In this document: positions 8,298-17,617 of the stretch, one piece after another | Position numbering within the stretch: the first letter of the stretch is position 1 | How the letters are laid out: every line of letters begins with the position of its first letter | NCBI RefSeq assembly: GCF_013415485.1 | Contig: NZ_JACBXS010000026.1 | Coordinates: forward strand, 1 to 53,291 | Reading direction: 5' to 3' | Origin: Rhabdonatronobacter sediminivivens | Lineage (GTDB): Bacteria; Pseudomonadota; Alphaproteobacteria; Rhodobacterales; Rhodobacteraceae | DNA: 53,291 nucleotides | The notes under the pieces: generated by a model | Databases searched by the model: none | What the model was told of the DNA's origin: nothing | The model's input: the letters and a program-made list of their open reading frames with translations, nothing else | Position numbers and translations under genes: made by a program

Positions 8298-9773
8298 TCA
8301 TTTCTCGGCTTTCTCGTCTTCCTTGCCGTCTTCGGTGATATCGATCACCTCGGCATCCGTGGTGCTGTCAGGCGCCTGGTCCTCGGCGGGTTTCGACGGG
8401 GTGCCGACGATCAGGGGCAGCATTTCCGTTCGGGTCGGGGAACTGCCAGAGCTGTCTGGCGGCGTGTCCCATGCCACGGTGTCAAACCCGTCGCAATTGT
8501 CGCAGATGGCCACCCAGGTGCCGTGGATATGCTGACAGTTCGAGCAGACCCATTGCGGCCCGCGCGAAACCGTGAGCGCCCGGGTCAGCCAGCCGCGAAC
8601 CACGGCGTCATCCGACCCTTCGCCGCGCTCGATGGCGGCCATGATGGTCATGGCGCGCGCGGTGGGGCGGGCCTCGGCCAGATCCCCCAGAGCGCGGCGG
8701 GCGCCGGGGAAATCCTCGGCGGCGATCAGCAGCTCTGCCTTGGTCAGGCGGGTTTCGTCATGGTCCGAGTTGGCCGAGAACAGCGCCTCGAAACGCTTCA
8801 CGCGCTGCGCCGGAGTTTCCTTCGGTTCGATCTCGGCATAGGCGGCGGCCAGTTCGGGATGCGGCTGCACGGCCCAGGCCTTCTTAATCACCTTGGCGGC
8901 GGCGCGGGCGCTGTTTTCGGCGATCTTGGCCCGGGCGGCCATGGCGGCGGCGGGGATCAGGTCCGGCGACAGGCGGTTGGCCTCGATGGCAGCCTCGCGC
9001 ATGCGGATTTCATTGCCGCTGGCGGCATGGGCGCGGGCCTCCTGCAGGGCCAGCACGGCATCGCGGCGCTTGTAGACATCACGCGGGAGGGTTCCGGCAC
9101 GGGTCTTTTCCTGAAGCGTCTTGCGCGCCCCACGCCAGTCGCCGGTCTGGTTCTGCAGTTTCAGAAGGGTATCCTGGGTATCCGCATGGGTCGGTCGCAG
9201 GGCAAAGGCCTTTTGCGCCAGTTTCAGCGCGGTGTCGGTGTCGCCTTCCTCGATCTTCTGGCGCAGCAGGCCGCGCACCCCGGCAAAACGGCCGCGCTCA
9301 TCGGTCACCAGGCGCTTGTAGTACTCCTTGGCCTGGTCGCGGTTGCCCTTCAACTCCGAGGCCTGGGCGATCAGAAGGTTGGTCAGCACCGGCTTGTTGA
9401 GCAGCTTTTCCGCTTTCTGCGCCTTGGCCACCGCGCGTTTGCCGTCGCCTTCGGCCAGGGCCAGCAGCCCGTCGATGGTGGCTTCGATCCCGCGCTTTTC
9501 GCGGTTGATCATGAAGAACCGGCTTATCGCCGTTTCATCGCCATTCAGAAACCGAAGTGTCGCCATCAGGAAGGCCATCACCTTGATGAACAGCCACAGC
9601 GCGAAAATGAAGACCAGCAGCGCAATCGCCGCCTGAACCGGCCCCAGCTCGAACTCCATCGCTGCTAGCCGCAGACCCACGGTCTGACCCGAGTCCATGA
9701 GCTCGCCCGCGCCAAAGGCGATAGCGACCACCAGCAGGACAAAAACCAGGATTTTCAAAAGCGTCCAGAACAT
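8298..9773 (-). CDS. hemY: HemY-domain TPR membrane protein
   Basis: 491 residues. The N-terminus has two membrane segments (about 1-25 and 45-70) of the HemY_N type, then a soluble TPR-like helical region with sequences such as YKRLVTDERGRFAGVRGLL and KAFALRPTHADTQDTLL. Near the C-terminus four cysteines in two CxxC pairs (410, 413, 424, 427) form a likely zinc ribbon, followed by an acidic tail. This is not the protoporphyrinogen oxidase also called HemY; it is the enterobacterial-type HemY linked to haem synthesis by gene order, with no proven reaction. It ends the hemD-Mic60-hemY run; the gap to the upstream gene is only 10 bases, so cotranscription is very likely. Confidence 0.85.
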   Translation of the reverse strand: MFWTLLKILVFVLLVVAIAFGAGELMDSGQTVGLRLAAMEFELGPVQAAIALLVFIFALWLFIKVMAFLMATLRFLNGDETAISRFFMINREKRGIEATIDGLLALAEGDGKRAVAKAQKAEKLLNKPVLTNLLIAQASELKGNRDQAKEYYKRLVTDERGRFAGVRGLLRQKIEEGDTDTALKLAQKAFALRPTHADTQDTLLKLQNQTGDWRGARKTLQEKTRAGTLPRDVYKRRDAVLALQEARAHAASGNEIRMREAAIEANRLSPDLIPAAAMAARAKIAENSARAAAKVIKKAWAVQPHPELAAAYAEIEPKETPAQRVKRFEALFSANSDHDETRLTKAELLIAAEDFPGARRALGDLAEARPTARAMTIMAAIERGEGSDDAVVRGWLTRALTVSRGPQWVCSNCQHIHGTWVAICDNCDGFDTVAWDTPPDSSGSSPTRTEMLPLIVGTPSKPAEDQAPDSTTDAEVIDITEDGKEDEKAEK

Positions 9774-9783
9774 TGTTTATCCC

Positions 9784-11628
9784 TTATCCGGCGGTCATGG
9801 TTTGCTTCAGCGCGTCGAGCCCGGCAATCGCGTCCAAGCGCGTGCGCGCCGCGGAGATCCAGTCCGACATGGCCGCCCGGCCTGCTTCGGGCAGGGCCTC
9901 CAGTTCCTGGAGGGCCGCGTTCAGATCGCCTGTTTCGACCGCATGCGTGGCGCGGGACATCACGGCATCCGGGTCATCGCCCGCGCGCGGGGCCAGGGAG
10001 CGGGCGCCGATCTGGCTGCGCAGGAAGCTGCCGATCCGGTCGGTTGTCCCTTCGTAATCCATGCCCTGCAACGCGGCGCGCAGCCCGGCGCGTGATGCGC
10101 TGCCGAAATCCTCCTGCAGCTCGGTCAGGGTGGCAATGCCGTCTGCGGCACCCGCATGCAATGCCGCGGGGATGTCATCGGCGACCGCTTCGACCCGCGC
10201 CAGCGCTGCCGCGTAGCTGCTGCCTGATTGCAGGGCGGCTTCGATCGTATCGAGGGCGGCAATCGCCTCGGCGCGTGCGGCGCGCTGGTCCGCCTCGGCT
10301 GCAGCGGCTGCAGCGGCGGCCTGAACATCCTCGATCCGGGCGTCGGCAAGGGCGCGGACATCGTCGATATCGGCCTGCAGGGCTTCCTGGGCGGCCTGAA
10401 TTGCGGCCACCCGGACCGAAAGCGCGGACAATGACTGGTCCATCGTTTCACCCTGTGCGGCCAGACTGTCGGTCGCCGTGTCCAGCCCGGCAATCGACTC
10501 CTCGGCCCGTTCCAGCCGTTGCAACAGGCTTCCCATGGCCTGCCCGATCTCGCGCGCTTCGCCGCGCGCGGCGTCCAGTTCGGCCAGATTGTCGCTGACC
10601 GAGGCGCGCAGATCCTCGAAACCGTCAGCGGTCTCGGCGATCTGGGTCTGCAGGCTGTCGATGGCGGTGGAGAATTCTTCCGGGGCAACACTCTCCCGGT
10701 CGGCCTCGGCGGCGAGTTGTTCTTGCAGCGTGGCCAGATCGGCACGCAGGGAGTCAAGACGGGCGTCCTGCGCGCTCAGGTCAACCTCGGGGCCCATGTC
10801 GATCCAGCCCTGATCGGCGGCATACCAGGTGGCGCCGGCGCCCAGACCTGCAGCGACAATGCCGCCGAGGAACATCGGAAAGGCGCTGCGCCGGGGCGGC
10901 GGCGCGGTGGGGGCGCTGTCGCGCGGCGGGGGGGCGTCGCTGGCGGATGTCCCCGTGGACTGGGGCGAGGCGGTGGCGGTCGCCGCGCCCGCAGCCGCCA
11001 TCCCGGCAGCGGCGGGGACGGCGGCTGCCATAAGTGCATCGCTCCGGGTTTCCGTGTCGGCGTCGTCGCTGTGGGTTGCGTCGCCTGCAGCGGCATCGTC
11101 GGTTATGGCGGTATCTTCGGGTTCCGGCAGGGCCTCGGCGGTCTCGGCTGCGGTGCCCTTCGCTTCGGGCGCGTCACCCTCGGGTGTGGTGCCAGCGACC
11201 TCGGCAGACAGCGTTTCATCGGCACTTGCCGCCATCGGCGCGGCGATCTCATCCGGGGGGGAGGGCGTCTCCGTGGCCGTGTCTGCGGTGCTGTTCCCGC
11301 TGTCTTCCGGCGCCGCGTGCTCGGGTGCAGCCTCCTCGGGTGCCGCGCCCTCTGGCGTAGCCTCCCCGGGTGCCGTGTCTCCGGGTGTCGTGCCCTCGGG
11401 TGCGGTGTCCGCGGGTGTCGTGTCCTCAGGCTTGGGCGCCTCGTCGGTCGCGCTGCTTTCGGGCGCAGGGGGCGGGGCGTCGCTCCCGGGGTGTGGCGTG
11501 TCCTGTTCCAGAGCCGGGGCGGTCGGGTCCTTGGTATCCTTGGCGGCGTCTTCGGGCGGGGCCGTGTCGCCTTTTGCCGTCTGATTGTTCCTGCTCGACT
11601 GCCGTGTCGGTCTGGTCTTTCGGGCCAC
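9784..11628 (-). CDS. Alphaproteobacterial Mic60/mitofilin homologue (COG4223)
   Basis: 614 residues. Residues 1-245 are a disordered, acidic, Ala/Pro/Thr-rich region with imperfect short repeats of the type TAPEG/TTPGD/AAPEE. One membrane segment follows (about 250-272). A long coiled coil then has many A/L/Q/E heptads (about 280-450), and the last ~150 residues (DGIATLTELQEDFG onward to the end) match a mitofilin signature domain. Mic60 shapes cristae or intracytoplasmic membranes by bridging membranes. Its place between hemD and hemY is the known alphaproteobacterial arrangement. The N-terminal half is low complexity and would be poorly resolved by alignment. Confidence 0.8.
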   Translation of the reverse strand: MARKTRPTRQSSRNNQTAKGDTAPPEDAAKDTKDPTAPALEQDTPHPGSDAPPPAPESSATDEAPKPEDTTPADTAPEGTTPGDTAPGEATPEGAAPEEAAPEHAAPEDSGNSTADTATETPSPPDEIAAPMAASADETLSAEVAGTTPEGDAPEAKGTAAETAEALPEPEDTAITDDAAAGDATHSDDADTETRSDALMAAAVPAAAGMAAAGAATATASPQSTGTSASDAPPPRDSAPTAPPPRRSAFPMFLGGIVAAGLGAGATWYAADQGWIDMGPEVDLSAQDARLDSLRADLATLQEQLAAEADRESVAPEEFSTAIDSLQTQIAETADGFEDLRASVSDNLAELDAARGEAREIGQAMGSLLQRLERAEESIAGLDTATDSLAAQGETMDQSLSALSVRVAAIQAAQEALQADIDDVRALADARIEDVQAAAAAAAAEADQRAARAEAIAALDTIEAALQSGSSYAAALARVEAVADDIPAALHAGAADGIATLTELQEDFGSASRAGLRAALQGMDYEGTTDRIGSFLRSQIGARSLAPRAGDDPDAVMSRATHAVETGDLNAALQELEALPEAGRAAMSDWISAARTRLDAIAGLDALKQTMTAG

Positions 11629-11687
11629 TGAGACGCTCCTGCCGATTCTGGGTGCGGAGATTAATCCGACAATTTGCCAGAGGCAGC

Positions 11688-12440
11688 TTATCGTGGGTTC
11701 GGATCAGTCTCAAGCGCGTGTATGACCTCTGCAATCCGTGCGATCACGGCCTGTGCATCCGGTTTTGCCGCAATTTTAAGCGTTTCGGGGTGCGTTTCTT
11801 CCAGCGGTTGTGCGGCGGCGGCGCTGATGGCGACCGGATGCAGACGCGCCTGCACGGCAATCCTGTGCAGCGCAGCGGCGAAAAGCCGCGCAGTTCTGGG
11901 GGAAAACAGCGGCGCAATCACATCGCCGGGGCGTTCCAGCAGCGCCTGGGCTGCAGGGTCCAGGGGCCGGGCCTCCTGATCATAGACGACCTGTTCCCGC
12001 GCGGCGATCCCTGCCGCGCGCAGGTCGCTGGCAATGGCGCGGGCGGCATGCTGGCCGCGCAGATGCAGAAGCGGCCCGGGCGAGGCCATGCGCTGCAAAA
12101 GCGCCAGCAGGGACTGGGCATCGCCCCCGGCCACATGCAGCGTGGTGAACCCCGCGTCACGGGCCGCCTGCGCCGTGCGCGGCCCCACGCACCATGCGGG
12201 CAGGGCGCGCTCCGGACACCCGGCCGCGAATCCCGCCACCCCGTTTTCCGAGGTGAAGATCAGCCCGGCGGCCTCGTCGGCGACATCCGGGCGGGGGGGA
12301 TGCAGGGCGATCTCCAGCAGCGGGGAAATGGTCACGCCCAGGCCGGGCCAGCGCGCGCGGATCTGCGTGGCAAGGCGCTCTGCCTGCGCGCGTGGGCGGG
12401 TCAGCAGCAGATGCGGCACAGAGCGGGCAGGTGGCGGCAT
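11688..12440 (-). CDS. hemD: Uroporphyrinogen-III synthase
   Basis: 250 residues starting [20 protein letters not shown]. The LLTRP opening and the motifs [24 protein letters not shown] and [12 protein letters not shown] are characteristic. The enzyme cyclises hydroxymethylbilane with inversion of ring D. The frame is open to 12569, but those codons run into the divergent tsaD gene, so the ATG at 12440 is preferred, leaving 85 bp between the two divergent starts. It heads the hemD-Mic60-hemY run. No hemC is present in the window. Confidence 0.85.
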   Translation of the reverse strand: MPPPARSVPHLLLTRPRAQAERLATQIRARWPGLGVTISPLLEIALHPPRPDVADEAAGLIFTSENGVAGFAAGCPERALPAWCVGPRTAQAARDAGFTTLHVAGGDAQSLLALLQRMASPGPLLHLRGQHAARAIASDLRAAGIAAREQVVYDQEARPLDPAAQALLERPGDVIAPLFSPRTARLFAAALHRIAVQARLHPVAISAAAAQPLEETHPETLKIAAKPDAQAVIARIAEVIHALETDPNPR

Positions 12441-12525
12441 TGACGGGGTCCGGGTCCGGGCGGCATTGTCTGGCCGCGCCCACGGTGGTAGCTGGAAGAG
12501 CGCCCCCTTGGCAACCGGACCCGCC

Positions 12526-13617
12526 ATGCCCCTGACCGTTCTTGGTATCGAAAGCAGCTGCGATGACACCGCCGCCGCAATTGTGCGTGATGTCGAAGGG
12601 CAGACGCCGCAGATCCTGTCGAATGTGGTGATGGGGCAGGGCGCCTTGCATGCCGCCTATGGCGGTGTAGTGCCGGAGATCGCCGCCCGTGCCCATGCCG
12701 AAAAGCTGGATCTGGTGGTTGAGGCCGCCCTGGCCGAGGCCGGGCTGGAGCTGCGCGCGCTGGACGGGATTGCGGTGACCTCCGGGCCCGGTCTGATCGG
12801 CGGTGTGCTGGCCGGGGTGATGCTGGCCCGGGGGCTGGCGGCGGCCACGGGGCTGCCGCTGATGGGCGTGAACCATCTGGCTGGGCACGCGCTGACGCCG
12901 CGCCTGACCGACGGGCTGGCCTTTCCCTATCTGATGCTGCTGGTTTCGGGGGGGCATTGCCAGTTTCTGGTGGTGCGCGGGGTGGATGACTACGTCCGCC
13001 TGGGCGGCACCATCGATGACGCGCCCGGCGAGGCCTTCGACAAGGTCGCCCGCCTGCTGGCCCTGCCGCAACCCGGCGGCCCCTCGGTCGAGGCGACGGC
13101 CGCCACCGGCGACCCCGCGCGCTTCTCCCTGCCGCGCCCGTTGCTGGACCGGCCCGGCTGTGATCTGTCGTTTTCGGGGTTGAAAACCGCAGTGCTGCGC
13201 GCCCGCGATGCGCTGGTGGCTGCCCATGCCGGGCTGCCCCGTGCCGACCGTGCCGACCTCTGTGCCAGCTTTCAGGCCGCGGTGACCGATGTGCTGGCGG
13301 AAAAGGCCCGCCGGGCGCTGGCGACCTATATGGCCCTGGCGCCCGCACAGCCGGCTTTTGCCGTGGCCGGGGGCGTGGCTGCGAACCAGACCCTGCGCGC
13401 GGCGCTGGAAGGGGTGGCAGCGCAGGCGGGCGCGCGATTCGTGGCGCCGCCGCTGGCGCTGTGCACCGACAACGCGGCGATGATCGCCTGGGCGGGGATC
13501 GAACGTTTCCGCGCCGGGGTTCCGCGCGATGCGGATCTGGTCGCGCGGCCGCGCTGGCCGCTGGACACACAAAGCCCCGCGCTGATCGGTGCGGGCCGCA
13601 AGGGGGCAAAGGCATGA
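12526..13617 (+). CDS. tsaD: tRNA N6-adenosine threonylcarbamoyltransferase
   Basis: 363 residues. It transfers the threonylcarbamoyl group to A37 of tRNAs reading ANN codons. The start [20 protein letters not shown] is the family signature, and the metal-binding HLAGH motif has His117 and His121. [19 protein letters not shown] and [13 protein letters not shown] are further landmarks. The frame is open far upstream, but everything before ATG 12526 overlaps hemD antisense. Its stop overlaps the gpsA start as ATGA. Confidence 0.96.
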   Translation: MPLTVLGIESSCDDTAAAIVRDVEGQTPQILSNVVMGQGALHAAYGGVVPEIAARAHAEKLDLVVEAALAEAGLELRALDGIAVTSGPGLIGGVLAGVMLARGLAAATGLPLMGVNHLAGHALTPRLTDGLAFPYLMLLVSGGHCQFLVVRGVDDYVRLGGTIDDAPGEAFDKVARLLALPQPGGPSVEATAATGDPARFSLPRPLLDRPGCDLSFSGLKTAVLRARDALVAAHAGLPRADRADLCASFQAAVTDVLAEKARRALATYMALAPAQPAFAVAGGVAANQTLRAALEGVAAQAGARFVAPPLALCTDNAAMIAWAGIERFRAGVPRDADLVARPRWPLDTQSPALIGAGRKGAKA

Positions 13618-14573
13618 GCGAGGTTTCCATCCTGGGTGCAGGGGCTTTCGGCACGGCGCTGGCCTGTGCGCTGTCGGACCGGGTGGTGACGCTTTGGGCG
13701 CGCGACCCTGCCGCAGCCGAGGCCATGCGCACCACGCGCGAGAACGCCCGCCGCCTGCCAGGGGTCACCCTGCGCGATACGGTGATGGTGACATCCGAAC
13801 TGGGTGATGCCATGGCCCCTGTGCTGTTGCTGGCCATGCCCATGCAGAAACTGGCCGGGTTTGTCACCGACCACCAGGAAATGCTGCAGGGCCGCGCATT
13901 GGTGGTCTGCTCCAAGGGCGTGGACCTGGCCACCGGGCGCGGCCCGGCGCGGGTGATTGCCGATGCGCTGCCTCAGGCCACGGTCGCCGTGCTGACCGGG
14001 CCCAGCTTTGCCGCCGATATCGGGCGTGGGCTGCCCACGGCGCTGACGCTGGCCTGCGCCGACACCGAGGCGGGCGCGGCGCTTCAGCACGCCCTGTCCG
14101 CCCCTGCGCTGCGGCTTTACCGCACCCATGATGTGGCCGGGGCGGAACTGGGCGGGGCGCTGAAGAACGTGATCGCCATTGCCGCCGGGGTCTGCATCGG
14201 TGCGGGGCTGGGCGACAGCGCCCGCGCCGCCATCATGTCGCGCGGCTATGCGGAGATGCTGCGGTTTGCGGCCGCGCGCGGGGCAATGGCGGAAACCTTG
14301 GCGGGGCTTTCGGGGCTTGGGGATCTGGTGCTGACCTGCACATCCGAGAAATCGCGCAACTTCCGCTTTGGTCTGGCCCTGGGCGCGCAGCAGGAATTCG
14401 ATGCGGGCACCACTGTCGAAGGGGTCGCCACCGCCCGCGCGCTGGCCCGCAGCGCTGCCGCCGAAGGCGTGGACATGCCCATCACCACCATGATTTCCGC
14501 CGTGATCGACGGCAAACTGACCGTGGACCAGGCGCGCGATGCACTTCTGGCCCGCCCGCTGAAGGAGGAATGA
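13614..14573 (+). CDS. gpsA: Glycerol-3-phosphate dehydrogenase [NAD(P)+]
   Basis: 319 residues. It makes sn-glycerol-3-phosphate from dihydroxyacetone phosphate for phospholipid synthesis. The Rossmann motif [10 protein letters not shown] is at residues 8-17. [26 protein letters not shown], the catalytic Lys in [12 protein letters not shown], and the [21 protein letters not shown] block are all present. The start is fixed by the 4-base ATGA overlap with tsaD and begins [13 protein letters not shown]. The gene is followed after one base by the YciI-like gene. Confidence 0.96.
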   Translation: MSEVSILGAGAFGTALACALSDRVVTLWARDPAAAEAMRTTRENARRLPGVTLRDTVMVTSELGDAMAPVLLLAMPMQKLAGFVTDHQEMLQGRALVVCSKGVDLATGRGPARVIADALPQATVAVLTGPSFAADIGRGLPTALTLACADTEAGAALQHALSAPALRLYRTHDVAGAELGGALKNVIAIAAGVCIGAGLGDSARAAIMSRGYAEMLRFAAARGAMAETLAGLSGLGDLVLTCTSEKSRNFRFGLALGAQQEFDAGTTVEGVATARALARSAAAEGVDMPITTMISAVIDGKLTVDQARDALLARPLKEE

Positions 14574-14574
14574 C

Positions 14575-14850
14575 ATGCCCCGTTTCATGATGATCTGCCG
14601 CGACAAGCCCGGCCATCTGGCGCTGCGCCAGCAAACCCGCGATGCGCATCTGGCCTATATCGCCGAAACCGGCGTGGTCGAACAGGCCGGACCCCTGCTG
14701 GACGATGATGAACAGATGTGCGGCTCGTTGCTGATACTGGACGTCCCGGACATCGAGGCCGCCCGCGCCTGGGGCGGCAATGACCCCTATTTCCAGGCCG
14801 GGCTGTTCGAAAGTGTCAGCGTCGAACGCTGGAAGAAGGTGATCGGCTGA
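14575..14850 (+). CDS. YciI-like protein
   Basis: 91 residues. The small ferredoxin-like YciI fold is suggested by MPRFMMICRDKPGHLALR at the start, RDAHLAYIAETGVVEQAGPL (the conserved R..H..YI..) and the DPYFQAGLFESVSVERWKKV ending, where the conserved DPY sits in the putative active site. The reaction is unknown for most members. It is one base from gpsA and overlaps the next gene in TGATG, so the four genes from tsaD form one transcription unit. Confidence 0.8.
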   Translation: MPRFMMICRDKPGHLALRQQTRDAHLAYIAETGVVEQAGPLLDDDEQMCGSLLILDVPDIEAARAWGGNDPYFQAGLFESVSVERWKKVIG

Positions 14851-15278
14851 TGGCTTTCTGGCTGATGAAATCCGAACCCGATGTGTTCTCCTGGGAGGAT
14901 CTGGTCGCCAGGGGCGACGCGGGTGAGGAATGGGACGGCGTGCGCAACTACCAGGCCCGCAACAACATGCGCGCCATGAAGCCGGGCGAACAGGCCTTTT
15001 TCTACCACTCGCGCAGCGAAAAGGCCGTGGTCGGCATCTGCGAGGTGATCGCCGAGGCCCATCCCGACAGCACCAGCGATGATCCGCGCTGGGACTGTGT
15101 GGATGTCCGCGCGCTCCGGCCCTTTGCGCAGCCGGTGACGCTGGAAATGTGCAAGGCCGACCCGCGCCTGGCCGATATGGTGCTGGTCAACAATTCGCGC
15201 CTGTCGGTCCAGCCGGTGACCCGGGCCGAATGGCAGGTGATCTGCGAACTGGGCGGTATCGCCGATACAGCAGGGTGA
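14850..15278 (+). CDS. EVE-domain protein
   Basis: 142 residues, nearly all one EVE domain. It begins MAFWLMKSEPDVFSWEDLV and contains WDGVRNYQARNNMR, GEQAFFYHS and VGICEVIAEAHPDST. EVE is a PUA-like fold that binds modified bases (human THYN1 is the best-known relative), and bacterial copies are thought to act in RNA or DNA base recognition. The last gene of the tsaD-gpsA-YciI-EVE unit, where the shared theme with TsaD may be modified RNA; that link is inference. Confidence 0.85.
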   Translation: MAFWLMKSEPDVFSWEDLVARGDAGEEWDGVRNYQARNNMRAMKPGEQAFFYHSRSEKAVVGICEVIAEAHPDSTSDDPRWDCVDVRALRPFAQPVTLEMCKADPRLADMVLVNNSRLSVQPVTRAEWQVICELGGIADTAG

Positions 15279-15412
15279 CAGGCCCCGGGGCCGGAATTGC
15301 GCCGCACCGCTCGCATGTTTATGCCGCATTCATGCTTCACGGTTAAGGTTGCGTAACGGGGATGGCACGGCCATGCTTCCGGCGCCCCTGCCAGCCTGAA
15401 GGAGCATCAGAC

Positions 15413-16180
15413 ATGAAGAATTTTGCCCATTATCTTCGGTCCGAAATCGCGGATCTGGAAGCCGAATTGCGCGCATCGCTGACCTGGCGCCGGATCGAGG
15501 AAGCCAAGCGCCTGCTGGCGCTTTACGATGATGACGGGGCCGAGGCCGCCGGTTCCGCGCCGGACACCACCCCCGAGCCCGCCCCCGAAAAGGCCGAGGC
15601 CGAGGCGGAAGAAGAGCCTGCCTCATCCCCCGCCACCGCGGACAAGGACCCGCCCGGCACCGACCCCACGCCCGAGGCGACACCCCCGGACCAGATGACT
15701 GCCACAGGCGACCCTGCGCCCCCCGCGGCGGGCGGGGATGGGGCCGTGGCCGACAGCCCGGAGGCACGTGACGCCGCGCAGGCGGGCGATGCCATTGCGG
15801 GGCGGGTGGATACGGGCGGTGCGGAGAGCACCCCCGCAGATGCGGATGACGTTTCTGCCGCTGACCCTGCTGTCGATGCCTCCCCTGTTGCTGACCCCGC
15901 AGAAGCCGATCCGTCTGATCCGCACCCGTCCGAGGATGCCCTGCCACCCCCCCTGACGGCCCCTGCCGCCGCGGCCTCCGCTGCCGTGACCGAGCATGCG
16001 GAAACCACCAGCACGGACACCGAAAAGGATCAGTCTGCCTCCGAGGGTAGCACCACGCACAGCCCCGAGGAAGACGCGGCCAGCACCGAGAAGGGCAGTC
16101 TGGACCCTGCCTCTGACAGCGCTGCTGACCCGGAGCAACAGCCCGCCTCCAAGCCCAGCCTGTCGCGCTGGCGCTGGTAG
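15413..16180 (+). CDS. Acidic low-complexity protein with a short helical head
   Basis: 255 residues. ATG 15413 is preceded by AAGGAGCATC at good spacing. Residues 1-40 (MKNFAHYLRSEIADLEAELR..., then TWRRIEEAKRLLALYDDD) predict one long amphipathic helix. From about 45 to 245 the protein is almost only A, P, E, D, T and S, so it is probably disordered, with many DPA/EPA/AAD runs. It ends in a basic-aromatic tail, SLSRWRW. No signal peptide or membrane segment is visible. I do not recognise a function. A disordered linker joining a coiled-coil head to an RWRW tail fits a tether or scaffold, but that is inference. A strong hairpin follows. Confidence 0.6.
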   Translation: MKNFAHYLRSEIADLEAELRASLTWRRIEEAKRLLALYDDDGAEAAGSAPDTTPEPAPEKAEAEAEEEPASSPATADKDPPGTDPTPEATPPDQMTATGDPAPPAAGGDGAVADSPEARDAAQAGDAIAGRVDTGGAESTPADADDVSAADPAVDASPVADPAEADPSDPHPSEDALPPPLTAPAAAASAAVTEHAETTSTDTEKDQSASEGSTTHSPEEDAASTEKGSLDPASDSAADPEQQPASKPSLSRWRW

Positions 16181-16191
16181 CGCGCCGCCCC

Positions 16192-16221
16192 TTGCCGCGC
16201 CCGGCACACCGGGCGCGGCAA
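16192..16221 (+). terminator. Long GC hairpin after the acidic protein gene
   Basis: TTGCCGCGCCCGG (16192-16204) and CCGGGCGCGGCAA (16209-16221) are a perfect 13-bp inverted repeat around CACA. No T-run follows in either direction, so it may stabilise the message or act as a bidirectional terminator. Confidence 0.5.
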
Positions 16222-16464
16222 TGTCATGCGCATGGGCGCAAGGGGTCCCAAGGATCATTCACGCAGAAACGGGCCGATTTCGCACTGACGCCGGTGGGTT
16301 CCCATGACCCGGGTCGCTTGGGGGTCTGCCGATTTCTGGCGGCGGGATGAAAGCCGACAGCGCCCAATGCTGCGCGGCTCCGGCCTGCAGATCGCCAGCG
16401 CCTTGGCTGCGCGCCAGTGACAGCCCCTGGCGAGGGCCATGCCCGCCGGTCTTCACAACTAGTT

Positions 16465-17604
16465 TCAGCTCACACCGTCCTCGCCGGTGGCATGGTGCGC
16501 ACTGTCACCCCCCGACCGGGTGCCGAGGGTGGTTGTGTTTGGGGCTGAGCCGTCACTCGCCCCGCCCTGCGCCCCGCAACAGGCACAGCCCGCGCGCCGG
16601 GCCACGCGGATGCTGCGGGTTTCGGCGTGCAGCGCATCATGTATCACCAGTCGCCCACGCAACCCCGTTCCGGCATCGGTGATCTCCTTCATCGCTTCGA
16701 CCGCCATCATGCTGCCCAGCACGCCGGGAAGGGGGGCGATCACACCAGCCTCGGCGCAGGCGGGGGCTAGTCCCGGGGCCGGGCGTTCGGGAAAGACGCA
16801 TTCGAAACAGGGCGCGCCGCGGGCGGGATCATAAAGGCTGATCTGGCCCTCCCACTGGGTGATGGCCGCCGAAATCAGCGGTTTGCCCGCCGCCACGGCG
16901 GCGCGGTTGACCAGATAGCGGGTGTCGAAATTGTCGGTGCCGTCCAGGATCAGGTCATAATCGGCAAAAAGTGCCGCGGCGGTGTCCGCATCCAGCCGCC
17001 GGTGATAGGGGCGCACGGTGATGAAGGGGTTGAGTGCCTCCATCGCTGCCTGGGCCGAAAACACCTTGGGCATGCCGATCCGCGCATCGGCATGGATGAC
17101 CTGACGCTGCAGGTTGGACCCGTCCACGTCATCGTCATCGATCACACCGATGGTGCCCACCCCGGCGGCGGCCAGATACAGCATCACCGGTGAGCCCAGC
17201 CCCCCCGCGCCCACCACCAGCACGCGGGCGGATTTCAGCTTGCGCTGGCCTGCGCCGCCGATTTCGCGCAGGACAATATGGCGGGCGTAGCGGTTAAGCT
17301 CTGCCTCGCGGAAGGGGGCATCCCGGGCGGGGGCGGGGTCCGGTGCTGGGGTGGCGCGCTGGCGCAGGCGGCGCAGACCCAGCGCATAGCCCCCTGCAAC
17401 CAGCGCCACACCGCCCAGCGCCAGCCAGGGTTCGGGGGCGCCGCCGGTGGCGCGGCGCAGTTCGGCCTCGGGTGGCAGGACCAGTTGCGCCGACAGCACC
17501 GCCACATAGAGCAGCCCGATCATGACCAGCCGCGCCCGCACCGGAGCCTTCATCCAGTGCCCCAGCACCCAGAGCGCCAGCATCAGAAACAGCACGAACC
17601 CCAT
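16465..17604 (-). CDS. MoeB/ThiF/HesA-type adenylyltransferase with N-terminal membrane segments
   Basis: 379 residues. Residues 1-80 carry about three hydrophobic helices (MGFVLFLMLALWVLG, MIGLLYVAVLSAQLVL, LALGGVALVAGGYALGL). The rest is a complete E1-like domain: NRYARHIVLREIGGAGQ, nucleotide-binding VGAGGLGSPVMLYLAAAGVG, DGSNLQRQVIH, DGTDNFDTRYLVN, and zinc pairs CFEC and CACC. Such enzymes adenylate the C-terminal Gly-Gly of sulphur carriers (MoaD or ThiS). The protein lacks a rhodanese domain. It sits 13 bases after dut and probably shares its transcript with dut and coaBC. MoeB is the likeliest role, since a separate ThiF-like gene lies in the thi operon. The start at 17604 is the first Met just before the first hydrophobic stretch. 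Confidence 0.8.
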   Translation of the reverse strand: MGFVLFLMLALWVLGHWMKAPVRARLVMIGLLYVAVLSAQLVLPPEAELRRATGGAPEPWLALGGVALVAGGYALGLRRLRQRATPAPDPAPARDAPFREAELNRYARHIVLREIGGAGQRKLKSARVLVVGAGGLGSPVMLYLAAAGVGTIGVIDDDDVDGSNLQRQVIHADARIGMPKVFSAQAAMEALNPFITVRPYHRRLDADTAAALFADYDLILDGTDNFDTRYLVNRAAVAAGKPLISAAITQWEGQISLYDPARGAPCFECVFPERPAPGLAPACAEAGVIAPLPGVLGSMMAVEAMKEITDAGTGLRGRLVIHDALHAETRSIRVARRAGCACCGAQGGASDGSAPNTTTLGTRSGGDSAHHATGEDGVS

Positions 17605-17617
17605 CAGCCGCGTTCCT

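Noticed and set aside
10519..11631. A 370-codon Gly/Arg/Cys-rich frame on the plus strand opposite the Mic60 gene
   Set aside because: Low-complexity antisense of the A/P/T-rich Mic60 N-terminus; no start signal or domain.
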